A stretch of DNA of 64,000 nucleotides from Pseudomonas persica (GCF_900291015.1 NZ_OLKL01000033.1:217341-281340); one strand, 5' to 3'. Shown: positions 52,423 to 62,513, counted from the first letter of the stretch. The notes: generated from the sequence alone by a model not told the origin. A program made the numbers and translations.

Positions 52423-53499
52423 TCAGTCAGTGCTCAGCACACCACGGCGCACCTGGTCGCGCTCGATGGATTCGAACAGGGCCTTGAAGTTGCCCTCGCC
52501 AAAGCCGTCATCACCCTTGCGCTGGATGAACTCGAAGAACACCGGGCCAAGCAGGGTCTCGGAGAATATCTGCAACAGCAGGCGCTTGTCGTCAGGCTGC
52601 GAGGCGCCATCAAGCAGGATGCCACGTGCTTTAAGCTGGTCTACCGGCTCGCCGTGACCAGGCAGGCGCTCTTCGAGCATTTCGTAGTAGGTTTGCGGCG
52701 GTGCAGTCATGAAGCGCATGCCGAAGCCCTTGAGGGCGTCCCAGGTCTTGAGCAGGTCATCGGTCAGGAAGGCCACGTGCTGGATGCCTTCGCCATTGAA
52801 CTGCATCAGGAACTCTTCGATCTGCCCGGCACCCTTGGACGACTCTTCGTTCAGCGGGATGCGGATCATGCCATCCGGTGCGGTCATGGCGCGCGAAGTC
52901 AGCCCGGTGTACTCACCCTTGATGTCGAAGTAGCGGATTTCGCGGAAGTTGAACAGCTTCTCGTAGAAGCCGGCCCAGTACGACATGCGCCCGCGATAAA
53001 CGTTGTGAGTGAGGTGGTCGATGATCTTCAGGCCGGCACCCACCGGGTTGCGATCCACACCCTCGATGAACTTGAAGTCGATATCGTAGATCGAGCTGCC
53101 CTCTTCGAAACGGTCGATCAGGTACAGCGGCGCCCCGCCGATACCCTTGATCGCCGGCAGACGCAGCTCCATCGGGCCGGTTTCGATTTCCACCGGCTGG
53201 GCGCCCAGCTCCAGGGCACGAGCATAGGCCTCATGGGCGTTGCGCACGCGGAACGCCATGCCGCATACCGACGGGCCGTGTTCGGCGGCGAAGTACGAGG
53301 CAACGCTCTTGGGTTCGTTGTTCAGGATCAGGTTTATGTCACCCTGGCGATACAGGTGCACATCCTTGGAACGGTGGGTAGCCACCTTGGTGAAGCCCAG
53401 CATCTGGAATACCGGCTCGAGTACGCCAGGGGTCGGCGATGCCAGTTCGATGAATTCGAAGCCCATCAGGCCCATTGGATTGTCGAAAATATCAGCCAT
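52423..53499 (-). CDS. hpd: 4-hydroxyphenylpyruvate dioxygenase Hpd
   Basis: A 358-residue non-heme Fe(II) enzyme that converts 4-hydroxyphenylpyruvate to homogentisate in tyrosine and phenylalanine degradation. The iron ligands lie in [19 protein letters not shown] (first His), [14 protein letters not shown] (second His) and [21 protein letters not shown] (Glu). It is full length. The gene is monocistronic here, with no hmgA or phhR nearby. The start at 53499 is supported by full-length homology in the N-terminus [12 protein letters not shown]. Confidence 0.96.
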   Translation of the reverse strand: MADIFDNPMGLMGFEFIELASPTPGVLEPVFQMLGFTKVATHRSKDVHLYRQGDINLILNNEPKSVASYFAAEHGPSVCGMAFRVRNAHEAYARALELGAQPVEIETGPMELRLPAIKGIGGAPLYLIDRFEEGSSIYDIDFKFIEGVDRNPVGAGLKIIDHLTHNVYRGRMSYWAGFYEKLFNFREIRYFDIKGEYTGLTSRAMTAPDGMIRIPLNEESSKGAGQIEEFLMQFNGEGIQHVAFLTDDLLKTWDALKGFGMRFMTAPPQTYYEMLEERLPGHGEPVDQLKARGILLDGASQPDDKRLLLQIFSETLLGPVFFEFIQRKGDDGFGEGNFKALFESIERDQVRRGVLSTD

Positions 53500-53799
53500 G
53501 TTCGTGTCCTCATCTGTAGCGAAAATTTATTGATTGCGTGGGATGTGGAACGGAAACGGCGGTGAGCAGGGGATACCCCGCACGCTGCGGGCGAGGAAGT
53601 CACCTATGATCAGCTTGAACCCATGGTATGTCATATGGACCCATTCTCGGCGGGCTTGATCCCTCGGCGTTGAAGGACCTTATTGTTGTATTCGTAAACC
53701 GATTCTACATTGCGTAAAATGGTTTGTCGCGCTTTTAGTTGCTCGCGGGTTCCGACAAGCGGCTATCATCTCGTAATCCTCTCTAAAGATCAGACCAGC
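53500..53799. other. hpd/CSS-EAL divergent intergenic region
   Basis: A 300-bp spacer containing the divergent promoters of hpd and the CSS-EAL gene. I find no clear PhhR-type or other known palindrome and no small gene. The region after 53640 is AT-richer (AAACCGATTCTACATTGCGTAAAATGG), plausible as the EAL gene promoter. Confidence 0.5.
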
Positions 53800-55386
53800 A
53801 TGCCCCTTACCGTCAAACGCCGCGCCGGCCTCGGCTGGCGCCCCCTGCTGCCCTGGGTCGTCGGCGTGCTGCCGGTGGTGTGTGGCCTGGCCGTGATGGA
53901 CTGGCAGATCGAGCGCGAGATGCAGGCCAGCAGCCAGGCCACCACTCGCCAGGTGGTGGAGCATGTCGAGCGCATTCTCGACAACCTGTCCAGCGCTGCC
54001 ACTGCCCTGCTGCCGCTTGCCGGCAGCACGTGCGACCAGACCCAGCTCATGCTGCGCGCCCAGGTCACGCGTAACGCCTTCGTACGTTCGACCAACCTGT
54101 TCCGGCACAACGCCCTTTATTGTACCTCGCTGTTCGGCGCATTCGACGAGCCGGTCAACCCCGGCGACTACACCGACGGCAAGCTGTGGCTGATGGACGG
54201 CAACTCGGTCACCCCGGGCCACCCGCTGCTGGTGTACCGGGCCAGCGACGGTGACCGCGGGGCGATCAGCACGGTAGATGGTGACCACCTGCTGACGGCG
54301 TTACGCCTGATCGGCCCCGATGAAGACCTGCAGATCCGCGTGGGTGATGCCTGGATGGGCAAGGATGGCATCGTGCACAAGGGCGTTCCACCCGCCGCGG
54401 CCAGCGCGAATGTGCTGCTCGGCTCGACGCGTTACCCGTTCAGCGTGCATGGCGGCTATGGCGCCGACCAGCGGGGGCTGCTGTGGCGCAGCCACTACCC
54501 CGCCCTGTTCGGCTTGCTGCTGGTACTGGGTGCTGTGGCCGCCCTGGTGTGCCGCTGGCAGGTTCGCCGCGCCACCTCGCCCCGTGCCGAACTGCGCCGG
54601 GCGCTGGAGGCCGACGAGTTCCTGCCGTACTTCCAGCCGGTGGTGCGCAAGGGCGATTACCGTTGGGCCGGTGCCGAAGTGCTGATGCGCTGGAACCACC
54701 CGAGCGAGGGCCTGGTAAGGCCCGATCTGTTCATCCCCTACGCCGAACACAGCGGCCAGATCGTCGCCATGACCCGCGCGCTGATGATGCATACAGCGCA
54801 GAACCTGGCGCCATATGCCGGGCTGCTGGAGGACGGCTTCCACATCGGCGTCAACATCACCGCCGACCATTGCCGCGACTTCAGCCTGCTGGACGACTGC
54901 CGCACGTTCCTCCAGCACTTCCCGCCAGGCCGGGTGGTGCTGACCCTGGAGCTGACCGAGCGCAAGCTGATCGAGGCCACGCCGGTGGCCCTGGAACTGT
55001 TCGGGAAGCTGAATGCCATGGGCGTGAAGATCGCCCTCGACGACTTCGGCACCGGCCAGTCAAGCCTCAACTATCTGCGCCAGTTCAAGGTCGACTACCT
55101 GAAGATCGACCAGAGCTTCGTCGCCATGATCGGTGGCGACGCGCTGTCGGTGCATATTCTCGAGACCATCATCGAGCTGTCGGCCAAGCTGGGCCTGGGC
55201 ATCGTTGCCGAAGGCGTGGAAACCGAAGCCCAGCGCGACTACCTGGCCCATCACGAGGTGGACTTCCAGCAGGGCTACCTGTTCGCCAGGCCCATGCCGG
55301 CTGCGCAGTTCCTCGAGGCACTGGCCGCACGCCCGACTGCGTCGCGGTTGCCGCAAGCCGCGCCCCCTGAGATCATGCGCGGCTGA
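53800..55386 (+). CDS. CSS-motif EAL phosphodiesterase (c-di-GMP)
   Basis: A 528-residue membrane protein: transmembrane helix (about 15-33), periplasmic CSS domain with cysteines in GSTCDQT (about 77) and LYCTS (about 107), second helix (about 236-255), and a cytosolic EAL domain (about 265-510) with EVLMRW in place of the EAL motif, NITADHCRD, ELTERKLIE, DDFGTGQSSLNYLRQFKVDYLKID and VAEGVET. The catalytic residues that bind metal appear intact, so it should hydrolyse c-di-GMP under redox control of the CSS cysteines. ATG 53800 has a weak ribosome site. Confidence 0.9.
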   Translation: MPLTVKRRAGLGWRPLLPWVVGVLPVVCGLAVMDWQIEREMQASSQATTRQVVEHVERILDNLSSAATALLPLAGSTCDQTQLMLRAQVTRNAFVRSTNLFRHNALYCTSLFGAFDEPVNPGDYTDGKLWLMDGNSVTPGHPLLVYRASDGDRGAISTVDGDHLLTALRLIGPDEDLQIRVGDAWMGKDGIVHKGVPPAAASANVLLGSTRYPFSVHGGYGADQRGLLWRSHYPALFGLLLVLGAVAALVCRWQVRRATSPRAELRRALEADEFLPYFQPVVRKGDYRWAGAEVLMRWNHPSEGLVRPDLFIPYAEHSGQIVAMTRALMMHTAQNLAPYAGLLEDGFHIGVNITADHCRDFSLLDDCRTFLQHFPPGRVVLTLELTERKLIEATPVALELFGKLNAMGVKIALDDFGTGQSSLNYLRQFKVDYLKIDQSFVAMIGGDALSVHILETIIELSAKLGLGIVAEGVETEAQRDYLAHHEVDFQQGYLFARPMPAAQFLEALAARPTASRLPQAAPPEIMRG

Positions 55387-55418
55387 TTCACCCGCTCAAT
55401 TCCCTATTCGAGGCATTC

Positions 55419-56306
55419 GTGTCAAAAGGCATTCTTTCGTCGGTCATGGCGTCCTGTCTGTTCGCCGTGATGTACTTCTATACCTCTCTGCTCACACCAC
55501 TCGATGGCGAAGAGATCTTTGGCTGGCGCACCCTGTTGACGCTGCCCTGCCTGACCCTGTTCATGCTTGTCTCGAAAGACTGGAAACGGGTGGGCGAACT
55601 GCTCGCCCGGGTAAAACGCACGCCGCTGCTATTGCTGGGCATGGTCGGCACGTCGTGGCTGATGGGCGTGCAGCTGTGGCTGTTCCTCTGGGCTCCCCTG
55701 CACGGGCGCAGCCTGGAAGTGTCGATGGGCTACTTCCTGCTGCCGCTGGCCATGGTCCTGACCGGGCGGCTGGTGTATGGCGAGCGCCTGTCACGCCTGC
55801 AGAAGGTGGCCGTGGCCTGCGCCGCGCTGGGCGTGGGCCACGAGCTGTATCAGCATGGCAGTTTCGCCTGGGAAACCCTGGTGGTGACGATTGGCTACCC
55901 GATTTACTTCGTGTTGCGCAAGCGCTGCCGCACCGACCACCTGGGTGGCCTGTGGTGCGACATGTGCCTGCTGTTGCCCTGGGCATTGTACTTCGTGATC
56001 CAGGGCCCGCTTTCCCCTGCCGACCTGCAGGCACACCCCGCACTGTATGCGTTGATCCCGATCCTCGGGGCGATCAGCGCCTCGGCCCTGATCGCCTACG
56101 TGCTGGCCAGCCGCTTGCTGCCGTTCAGCCTGTTCGGCCTGCTCAGCTACGTCGAACCGGTGCTACTGGTCGGCGTGGCGCTGCTGCTGGGCGAAACCAT
56201 CGGCGCGGATCAGTGGCTGACCTACCTGCCGATCTGGGCTGCGGTGCTGGTGCTGGTGATCGAGGGCTTCAAGCACCTGCTGCGTCAGCGTCGCCGTTCG
56301 GTGTAA
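55419..56306 (+). CDS. rarD: RarD-type EamA/DMT transporter
   Basis: A 295-residue inner-membrane protein of the drug/metabolite transporter superfamily, RarD subfamily, with 10 hydrophobic segments. [15 protein letters not shown] and [37 protein letters not shown] are RarD-typical. The start is a GTG at 55419 after CGAGG. Its tail overlaps the convergent TerC gene by 38 bp. The substrate is unknown; RarD was first linked to chloramphenicol sensitivity. Confidence 0.88.
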   Translation: MSKGILSSVMASCLFAVMYFYTSLLTPLDGEEIFGWRTLLTLPCLTLFMLVSKDWKRVGELLARVKRTPLLLLGMVGTSWLMGVQLWLFLWAPLHGRSLEVSMGYFLLPLAMVLTGRLVYGERLSRLQKVAVACAALGVGHELYQHGSFAWETLVVTIGYPIYFVLRKRCRTDHLGGLWCDMCLLLPWALYFVIQGPLSPADLQAHPALYALIPILGAISASALIAYVLASRLLPFSLFGLLSYVEPVLLVGVALLLGETIGADQWLTYLPIWAAVLVLVIEGFKHLLRQRRRSV

Positions 56307-57840
56307 GCCGAACCTGGCGCACCCGCCGCTCCTCGACCGCCTCCACGGTCAGCATCCAGCCATTCCAGGCCAGGCGGTCACCGACCATCGGCAGGCGGTC
56401 GAGCAGGCTCATCACCAGGCCCGCGAGGGTCTGGTAGTCCTCGGTGGCACGGGCGCTGAAGCCGGTACGCGCCTGTACCTGGCTGAGGTTCAACGCACCG
56501 CTGACCACAAAGCCTTCACCTTCCTTGACGATACCCGGGCCTTCGACCTCACTGGCATCCGGCAGCTCACCGGCAATCGACTCGAGGATGTCAGTCATGG
56601 TCAGCAGGCCGGTGAAGTCACCGAACTCGTTGACTACGAAGGCGATGTGGGTCGACTGGCCGCGCATCTGCTCCAGGGCGTTGAGGATGCTGAAGCTCTC
56701 CAGCAGGTTCAACGGTACCCGGGCCATGCTTTCCAGATCGGGCTGGCTGCCCGACAGCAGTTCCTTGAGCAGCTCCTTCTTGTGCACGAAGCCCAGTGGC
56801 TCGTCCACGCGGCCGTCGCGGATCAACGGCAGGCGCGAGTACGGTGAATTGGCCAGGGCCTGGGCGATGGCGTCGGCCGGCTGCGCCAGATCGATCAAAT
56901 CGACCTCGGCGCGGGCGGTCATCACCGTACGGATCGGCCGCTCGGCCAGGTTCAGCACGCCACTGATCATCACCCGTTCACGGCGGTCGAACAGCACCTG
57001 CTCCTCACCGCCTTCGACCAGGTCGGCGATTTCCTCGCCCACCTCGTCAGCCTCGACCCGGCGGCCACCCAGCAGGCGCAGCACGGCATGCGCGGTGCGC
57101 TCACGCAACGGCCGGTGCTGCTGCAGGCTGCGCTTGCGGCGGGCACGGGCCAACTGGTTGAACAGCTCGATCAGGATCGAGAAGCCGATGGCCGCATACA
57201 GGTAACCTTTGGGGATATGGAAGCCCAGGCCTTCGGCGGTCAGGCTGAAGCCGATCATCATCAGGAAGCCCAGGCACAGCATGATCACCGTGGGGTGGGC
57301 GTTGACGAAGCGGGTCAGAGGCTTGCTGGCAACGATCATGATGCCGATCGAGAAGATCACCGCGATCATCATCACCGACAAATGCTCGACCATGCCCACC
57401 GCGGTGATCACCGCGTCCAGCGAGAACACCGCATCGAGCACCACGATCTGCGCGACGATCGGCCAGAAAGCAGCGTGGCGCACCGCACCGCTGGTCTGGG
57501 CCACATGGCCCTCCAGGCGTTCATGCAGCTCCATGGTGGCCTTGAACAGCAGGAAAACGCCACCGAACAGCATGATCAGGTCACGGCCCGAGAAGCTCTT
57601 GTCGAACACCTCGAACAACGGCGCGGTCAGGGTGACCATCCACGAGATACTGGCCAACAGGCCCAGGCGCATGATCAACGCCAAGCTCAGGCCAATGACC
57701 CGCGCGCGGTCGCGCTGGTGCGGCGGCAGCTTGTCGGCAAGGATGGCGATGAACACCAGGTTGTCGATACCCAGCACCAGTTCGAGGACGATAAGCGTCA
57801 ACAGACCCAACCAGGCCGTGGGGTCGGCTAGCCATTCCAT
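56269..57840 (-). CDS. TerC-CBS-CorC fusion membrane protein
   Basis: A 523-residue protein with an N-terminal TerC domain (about 1-240, seven helices, [20 protein letters not shown] and [21 protein letters not shown] carrying acidic metal-like positions), then two CBS domains (about 290-420) and a C-terminal CorC/HlyC domain (about 425-510, [35 protein letters not shown]). This is the YoaE/YegH type. Metal-ion or manganese handling is inferred from the TerC and CorC families. The 3' end overlaps rarD. No yybP-ykoY riboswitch is visible upstream. Confidence 0.9.
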   Translation of the reverse strand: MEWLADPTAWLGLLTLIVLELVLGIDNLVFIAILADKLPPHQRDRARVIGLSLALIMRLGLLASISWMVTLTAPLFEVFDKSFSGRDLIMLFGGVFLLFKATMELHERLEGHVAQTSGAVRHAAFWPIVAQIVVLDAVFSLDAVITAVGMVEHLSVMMIAVIFSIGIMIVASKPLTRFVNAHPTVIMLCLGFLMMIGFSLTAEGLGFHIPKGYLYAAIGFSILIELFNQLARARRKRSLQQHRPLRERTAHAVLRLLGGRRVEADEVGEEIADLVEGGEEQVLFDRRERVMISGVLNLAERPIRTVMTARAEVDLIDLAQPADAIAQALANSPYSRLPLIRDGRVDEPLGFVHKKELLKELLSGSQPDLESMARVPLNLLESFSILNALEQMRGQSTHIAFVVNEFGDFTGLLTMTDILESIAGELPDASEVEGPGIVKEGEGFVVSGALNLSQVQARTGFSARATEDYQTLAGLVMSLLDRLPMVGDRLAWNGWMLTVEAVEERRVRQVRLTPNGDADAAGA

Positions 57841-58121
57841 TAGCGGGTACTCACGAGGGCAGCGTCACGAGGACGGCAGAAGGAAGGCCTTGAAGGCCGG
57901 GGACTGGGGGGCTCCGCGAAGGTGCTCATATAGACCTTGATAGCAAAATGGGGAATTGATCCTACAAGTACGGCAGCTTTCCGTGATAGCGCAAAACTAT
58001 TTCAAAACCTGTAACACCCTCAGCAGAAATGCGTTGGCCGGGCGTGAGGTACTTTTGTTCAATACCGCAGGCTGTCGATGCCCGAGCATGGAGGCCTCCT
58101 TCAACCAAACGGATCACCCTC

Positions 58122-58709
58122 ATGAGCCTGTCTCTGTCCATGGCCGCTTTCGCACTGGCGGCCTCGATCTCCCCCGGCCCGGTCAACATCATCGCACTGG
58201 GCAGCGGTGCCCGCCATGGCTTGCGTGCCAGCCTGGCGCATGTGGCCGGCGCCACGCTGGGCTTCTGCCTGCTGCTGGTGCTGGTCGGGCTTGGCCTGCA
58301 TCAACTGCTGCTGCGCTGGCCCTTGCTGGGCCTGCTGTTGCACTGGGGCGGCGTGGCGTTCCTGCTGTACATGGCATGGAAGCTGGCCAGCGACGACGGC
58401 CAGCTGGGCAGCGCACAACCCACCCAGGCCCCTTCGGCCTGGCACGGCGCAGCGATGCAATGGCTCAACCCCAAGGCATGGCTGGCAGCGGTGGCCGGGG
58501 TGGGTGCCTACACCGGCGGTGAGCAGCAGTTGCTGTGGCTGTTTGCCTGGATCTACGGGCCGATCTGTTTCATTTCGGTGGCCAGTTGGGCGTGGGCCGG
58601 GAGCGTGGTTCGCCAATACCTGGGCAACCCACGGCACATGCGCCTGCTGAATCGGGGCTTGGCGGTACTGCTCGTGGGCAGCGCGGTTTACCTGGTCATT
58701 CAAGGCTAG
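58122..58709 (+). CDS. LysE family translocator
   Basis: A 195-residue inner-membrane protein with SISPGPVNIIALGSGARHGL near the N-terminus, the LysE/RhtB signature, and AMQWLNPKAWLAAVAG centrally. It is a distant paralogue of the exporter at 20653. ATG 58122 follows a weak site; an earlier in-frame start at 58029 is not needed. It converges on the AraC regulator across a REP pair. Confidence 0.85.
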   Translation: MSLSLSMAAFALAASISPGPVNIIALGSGARHGLRASLAHVAGATLGFCLLLVLVGLGLHQLLLRWPLLGLLLHWGGVAFLLYMAWKLASDDGQLGSAQPTQAPSAWHGAAMQWLNPKAWLAAVAGVGAYTGGEQQLLWLFAWIYGPICFISVASWAWAGSVVRQYLGNPRHMRLLNRGLAVLLVGSAVYLVIQG

Positions 58710-58713
58710 CTGC

Positions 58714-58812
58714 ACCGGCCCTATCGCCGGCAAGCCAGCTCCCACCCCGACCGCACTCCCCTCAAGACCTGTGCAGTACCTGTGGGAGCTGGCTTGCCGG
58801 CGATAGGGCCAT
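58714..58812. repeat. REP pair (inverted) between convergent genes
   Basis: CCGGCCCTATCGCCGGCAAGCCAGC faces GCTGGCTTGCCGGCGATAGGGCC about 55 bp apart. This is the same variant as at 17604-17702, and it sits exactly between convergent genes, where it probably acts as a bidirectional transcript end. Confidence 0.85.
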
Positions 58813-58830
58813 CACGGCGAACATGGCAAT

Positions 58831-59613
58831 TCAGCCGAATGCATTGCGGTAATGCCCCGGCGTCGCCGCCAGGTGCTGTTTGAAGGCCCGCTGCAGGTGC
58901 GCCTGGTCGGCAAACCCGGCCTCCTGCGCAACCTCGGCAATTGCCCGACCCTGGCGCAGTTGCGCCCTGGCCAGTTGCACGCGCTGGTCGAGCAGGTAGC
59001 CATGCGGCGTCAAACCGAAGCGTTGGCGGAACGCGCGAATCAGGTACGAGCGCGACAGGCCACAGGCCGCGCAGATGTCGTCCAGGCTCAGCGGGTCGCT
59101 GCGATGGGCGCGTATGAACGCTGCCGCCGCGTCCAGCCGCGGGTTGCCCTCCTCGTTCACGCTGGCGTTACCGCCAAGCAAACCCGGCAGTGCGCCAAAC
59201 AGCGCAGCCAGGCGGCCTTCCCGGCCAGGCATGCTGGCGTCGAACAGGTCGGCAAAGGCCTGCAACAGGCACCGGTACAACGCCGGCGAGCTACTCCAGA
59301 TCTGGGCCGGCAAGGCAAAACCCAGCGCCTGCAACCAGGGCATATCGACGAACAACATCAGGTAGGACCACGGCTCCCCGGCGACGGGGTTGCAGGCATG
59401 CACCACACCTGGGTTCATCAGCACCGTGGTACCAGCCCCCACCTCGATGCGCTGGTCACCGTTCAGGTAGGTGCTGCGCCCACCCGTGATCACCCCGATG
59501 GAGAAGCTCTCGTGGGAATGCGCGGCGTAGCACACCTGGCGCCCGTCCCCTACCCGCCGGGCTTCGACGAAGGGTAACGCCGGATCGCGCCAGAACCGTG
59601 ATACCTCGATCAT
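58831..59613 (-). CDS. AraC family transcriptional regulator
   Basis: A 260-residue regulator with an N-terminal cupin-like sensing domain (SHESFSIGVITGGRSTYLNG, VLMNPGVVHACNPVAG, about 25-90) and a C-terminal double HTH (about 160-255: LDDICAACGLSRSYLIRAFRQRFGLTP and IAEVAQEAGFADQAHLQRAFKQHL). This class often regulates amino-acid exporters or metabolic genes. Its likely target may be the LysE gene, which converges on it, but no operator is visible. Confidence 0.9.
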   Translation of the reverse strand: MIEVSRFWRDPALPFVEARRVGDGRQVCYAAHSHESFSIGVITGGRSTYLNGDQRIEVGAGTTVLMNPGVVHACNPVAGEPWSYLMLFVDMPWLQALGFALPAQIWSSSPALYRCLLQAFADLFDASMPGREGRLAALFGALPGLLGGNASVNEEGNPRLDAAAAFIRAHRSDPLSLDDICAACGLSRSYLIRAFRQRFGLTPHGYLLDQRVQLARAQLRQGRAIAEVAQEAGFADQAHLQRAFKQHLAATPGHYRNAFG

Positions 59614-59657
59614 CCCTCACCCCGCTCGCCGCTGCCATGCGCCCGAATACTACACGC

Positions 59658-60776
59658 TTATCGCGGAAACAGGTCCAGCGTCCGTTCCACTTCGCCGATA
59701 TCGATGGTGAAACCATCGCCGTCCGGCATCCCGACCACAAAGCCGAAATGCTGGTGGTCACGATCCATCAGGTACTTGTAGTAGCTGACAAACCGATTGG
59801 GCGGCTGCAAGGTCAGCAGGCAACCGCCGGCCTGCAGCACATTGACCCCATGCACCAGTTGGCTACCCTCCACGCCGATGACCACCCTTGCCCCGGCGCA
59901 GGCCGCGACGATACTCGGCACATCGGACTTCAGCGGGTTGACGATGCGAAAGCCACGGGTGGCGCGCAAGTGCTCGGCCAGCGCCAGCTCATTGCGCAAC
60001 AGGCGCAGGTCACCGTCGCCACCACGCAACAGGAACACCCCAGGGTGTGGCGCATGCTGCACATGCGACAGCAGCTTGTCGCCCATGGCCCGGTAGCGGG
60101 CATGCCGGCTGCGGTTGTTGGCCTGATCATCGAACAGCACCAGTTCACGGAAAAACGCACTGCGCAGGCGCAGCGGGTTCATCTCCAGCCAGTCTTCATA
60201 GGCCGGCGCCTGGGTAAACAGCGGGAATCTGGCCGAGGGCGCGGTGGTTACCGGTGTGCCTTCGTCACAGGCCAGCGCATAGGTCGGACAATCCTCCATC
60301 AGCCAGGTGCCGAACCAGGTATTGCCGTTTTGCGTGCAATAGATGGCCGCGCGGTCGATTTCGTTGTCCACGACGATGCTCGGAAAGGGGCCTGGCTTCA
60401 GCGACAGCCAGTGGCTGGCCTTGCCCTTGTACAACGCCCCGTCGACCAGCCACACCTCCTTGATCAGGTAGCCGCGGGTTGGCCCTTGCAGCGTGCTGAT
60501 GCCGCCCTCCATGGTGCGCGCCGGGTGTACGTAGGGATAGAAGCGCTTGCCTTCCCAGCCCGTCACCCGCTCCAGTTGGCCTGGCAGGTAAATGGCCGCG
60601 GGCGAGACCGTGACTTCACCGGGGGCAATGTCCCAGCTCTTGGCCGCGATGCTCTTGAGGTCGATGGTGCTGTTCCCGCCCAGGCGTTTGCGCGCCATAT
60701 AGCGGTAGGCGGCCAGGGTCCAGGTGTGCTGCCTGGCTGCAGGCGATGCACTGAACTGCGAGATGTCGCTTCCCAT
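59658..60776 (-). CDS. Glycosyltransferase family 61-like (DUF563) protein
   Basis: A 372-residue protein of the DUF563/GT61 type. The C-terminal part has VFLLRGGDGDLRLLRNE, GFRIVNPLKSDVPSIVAACAGARVVIGVEGSQLVHGVNVL, matching the family's conserved GT-B nucleotide-sugar region. No signal peptide or membrane helix is visible. ATG 60776 follows GGGAGG. The sugar, acceptor and pathway are unknown. It is 73 bp downstream of a FemAB/GNAT-like gene on the same strand, so the two are probably one operon making a modified surface glycan or a glycan on a protein. Confidence 0.75.
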   Translation of the reverse strand: MGSDISQFSASPAARQHTWTLAAYRYMARKRLGGNSTIDLKSIAAKSWDIAPGEVTVSPAAIYLPGQLERVTGWEGKRFYPYVHPARTMEGGISTLQGPTRGYLIKEVWLVDGALYKGKASHWLSLKPGPFPSIVVDNEIDRAAIYCTQNGNTWFGTWLMEDCPTYALACDEGTPVTTAPSARFPLFTQAPAYEDWLEMNPLRLRSAFFRELVLFDDQANNRSRHARYRAMGDKLLSHVQHAPHPGVFLLRGGDGDLRLLRNELALAEHLRATRGFRIVNPLKSDVPSIVAACAGARVVIGVEGSQLVHGVNVLQAGGCLLTLQPPNRFVSYYKYLMDRDHQHFGFVVGMPDGDGFTIDIGEVERTLDLFPR

Positions 60777-60849
60777 GAAGCGTCCTCCCTTGCTGACAAG
60801 GTCAAAAGCCTGGCGCAACGCACCAGATCAACGCCTTCCTGGCATCCGC

Positions 60850-62004
60850 TCAGTGGCACATGACCCTTTCCATGGCGGGCGGCGACTGCAGGTTGGCGTA
60901 ACGGCGGCGCAAGCTTTCCACGAACGCATCGGCCGCGCCGTTGCCACCATAGAAATAAATCTTGTGCAGGCCACCAAACACCATCTCCTGGTAGCGGCTG
61001 GCAACTTCCTCGTCACTCGGGCCCTCGGGCAAGCCCAGATGCAGCGTGAGCTTGTCGCCTTCGATCGCGAACATCGGCGTGTCCCAGAGAAACTTCGCCG
61101 TGCCGGTTCTGGGTAAGCGGACAAACAGGCAGGCATGGTTACCCAGCGAATCGATATCGCCACCGCGGCGGCGCTTCCACTTCAACAAACCGTCATCCGG
61201 GCGCGCCAGGCAAAGACCGATGTCGTAATAATCGAAGCCCTGCTTCAGTGCCCATTCCAGGGCCATGAAGGTGGTGATCGAGTTCACCTCGCGCAACTTC
61301 CGTGCATCGGTAAACACTGCCTCGCAATAGCCAAAACGCAACGTGCTCCAGTAACGCTTGCCACCGCGCACCACTTCACAACCCAGATGGCAGCCGATCA
61401 CTTCTTCGCCCAAGGTGATCAAGTCGAGCCGGCCGACGCTGCTGGCAATGCGATACACTTCCTCAGTGGGAAACTGCGCGGCATGGATACCTTGCCTGGC
61501 GCTGGCATAGGGGCGCAGCAGGTCGCGGTCAGCCATGGCGATCTCGTCGTCCGAGCGGGCCTGGCGCATCTGGTACAGCGGGCGGTTCTTGCGGATGCTG
61601 CGCCGCAACTCGCTGTCGTAGCGCGCCGTGATGTCATCCAGCGAGCGCCCGAGCGGCACCACGGCGCTCAGGTAATGCGGCACCGACAATGCCCCCGACG
61701 TCGGCATTTCACTGACCACCACCACGTGGTTGGCCGCCATCGTCGCGTTTGCACTGTCAATTATTGCAGCGCTGCCCTGGCCCTTGCCGGCAATCAGCAG
61801 CTTGGCCATTTCCCGTTGCTGCTTTCGGCCAATATAAACAATTTCGTAGGGGCTTTCCTGCTGCAACCGAAACCTGGCAATTTCCCAACGCCAGAAACAG
61901 GCACGCGCCATCACTTCAAGTATCTTGCTGGCCAGGTGTCTCATTTCGTAGCGTATGGAGGGCGAGATGAGTTTTCGCGCCACTGCCGTCAAGGTCGCTT
62001 TCAT
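60850..62004 (-). CDS. GNAT/FemAB-like acyltransferase protein
   Basis: A 384-residue soluble protein with a C-terminal GNAT/FemAB-type fold (about 130-330): EVYRIASSVGRLDLITLGEEVIGCHLGCEV, WSTLRFGYCEAVF, FMALEWALKQGFDYYDIGL with a conserved YDIG block. The N-terminal 100 residues are not recognised. A similar combination occurs in polysaccharide and lipooligosaccharide clusters. It is first in a two-gene unit with the GT61-like gene. The donor and acceptor are unknown. The strong AT-rich upstream region suggests an acquired or regulated unit. Confidence 0.65.
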   Translation of the reverse strand: MKATLTAVARKLISPSIRYEMRHLASKILEVMARACFWRWEIARFRLQQESPYEIVYIGRKQQREMAKLLIAGKGQGSAAIIDSANATMAANHVVVVSEMPTSGALSVPHYLSAVVPLGRSLDDITARYDSELRRSIRKNRPLYQMRQARSDDEIAMADRDLLRPYASARQGIHAAQFPTEEVYRIASSVGRLDLITLGEEVIGCHLGCEVVRGGKRYWSTLRFGYCEAVFTDARKLREVNSITTFMALEWALKQGFDYYDIGLCLARPDDGLLKWKRRRGGDIDSLGNHACLFVRLPRTGTAKFLWDTPMFAIEGDKLTLHLGLPEGPSDEEVASRYQEMVFGGLHKIYFYGGNGAADAFVESLRRRYANLQSPPAMERVMCH

Positions 62005-62153
62005 TTCTTTTTCGACACCCTTCGCTGTGCCTATGATCTATCGGAAAAGGACAACCATTCAGCCAAAAGACTTATCATGTTGATATTCAGGAGTTATCCG
62101 GCAAGTCCCCATGTCAATTAACAATTTAAGGTGCGCACAAACACTTTAGCAAG

Positions 62154-62169
62154 TGGCACTTTGATTGCA
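62154..62169 (+). promoter_or_regulatory. Sigma-54-type promoter upstream of gapN
   Basis: TGGCACTTTGATTGCA has TGGCAC, exact GG-N10-GC spacing and TTGCA. It is near-perfect. The predicted start is near 62181, about 333 nt upstream of gapN, so the leader would be very long, or the promoter serves an unseen small RNA. Confidence 0.7.
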
Positions 62170-62377
62170 TTTCACGAAGGCATTTGGAAGTCTTGTAAAG
62201 TTTCATGGCGTCAAATTTCCTGCATGAAAATCTCCCCCAACAAACACTTTTCTATCAACCTGCCCACCCGCGTTATTCCCTTAGCACTTGGCAATTGATA
62301 AATAACGTTTGATGCCTTCTTTGCATAAAAGAAGCATCGACCTGCCCGCCAACCGCACCTACCCACCCGGACCTGGA

Positions 62378-62402
62378 TGCCTGCCTGTACAACAGGCAGG
62401 CA
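62378..62402 (+). promoter_or_regulatory. 10-bp hairpin in the gapN leader
   Basis: TGCCTGCCTG (62378-62387) pairs perfectly with CAGGCAGGCA (62393-62402) around a 5-nt loop. No T-run follows. It lies 111 bp before the gapN start and downstream of the sigma-54 promoter, so it would be in the leader. Confidence 0.5.
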
Positions 62403-62513
62403 CTTGCGGCCATGTTAAGCCAGACTGGTGTTTTTCCGGCGGCCGGTGCATGCTCGCAGCTGAAGCGATTCACCTGGCTCGAAACCCGCCCAGCAATGTG
62501 AGGTGCAGTACCC

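Larger units (their letters stand above)
62005..62513. other. Long AT-rich divergent intergenic region with sigma-54-type promoter and hairpin
   Basis: A 509-bp region with no gene. It holds a sigma-54 promoter (62154-62169), a 10-bp perfect hairpin (62378-62402) and, at 62030-62330, low GC for this genome. Both the GNAT/FemAB gene and gapN start at its edges. Short frames here are not supported. Confidence 0.7.

Noticed and set aside
57841-58121. Mn2+ (yybP-ykoY) riboswitch upstream of the TerC gene
   Set aside because: The characteristic conserved loops were not found in the 280 bp upstream on either strand.
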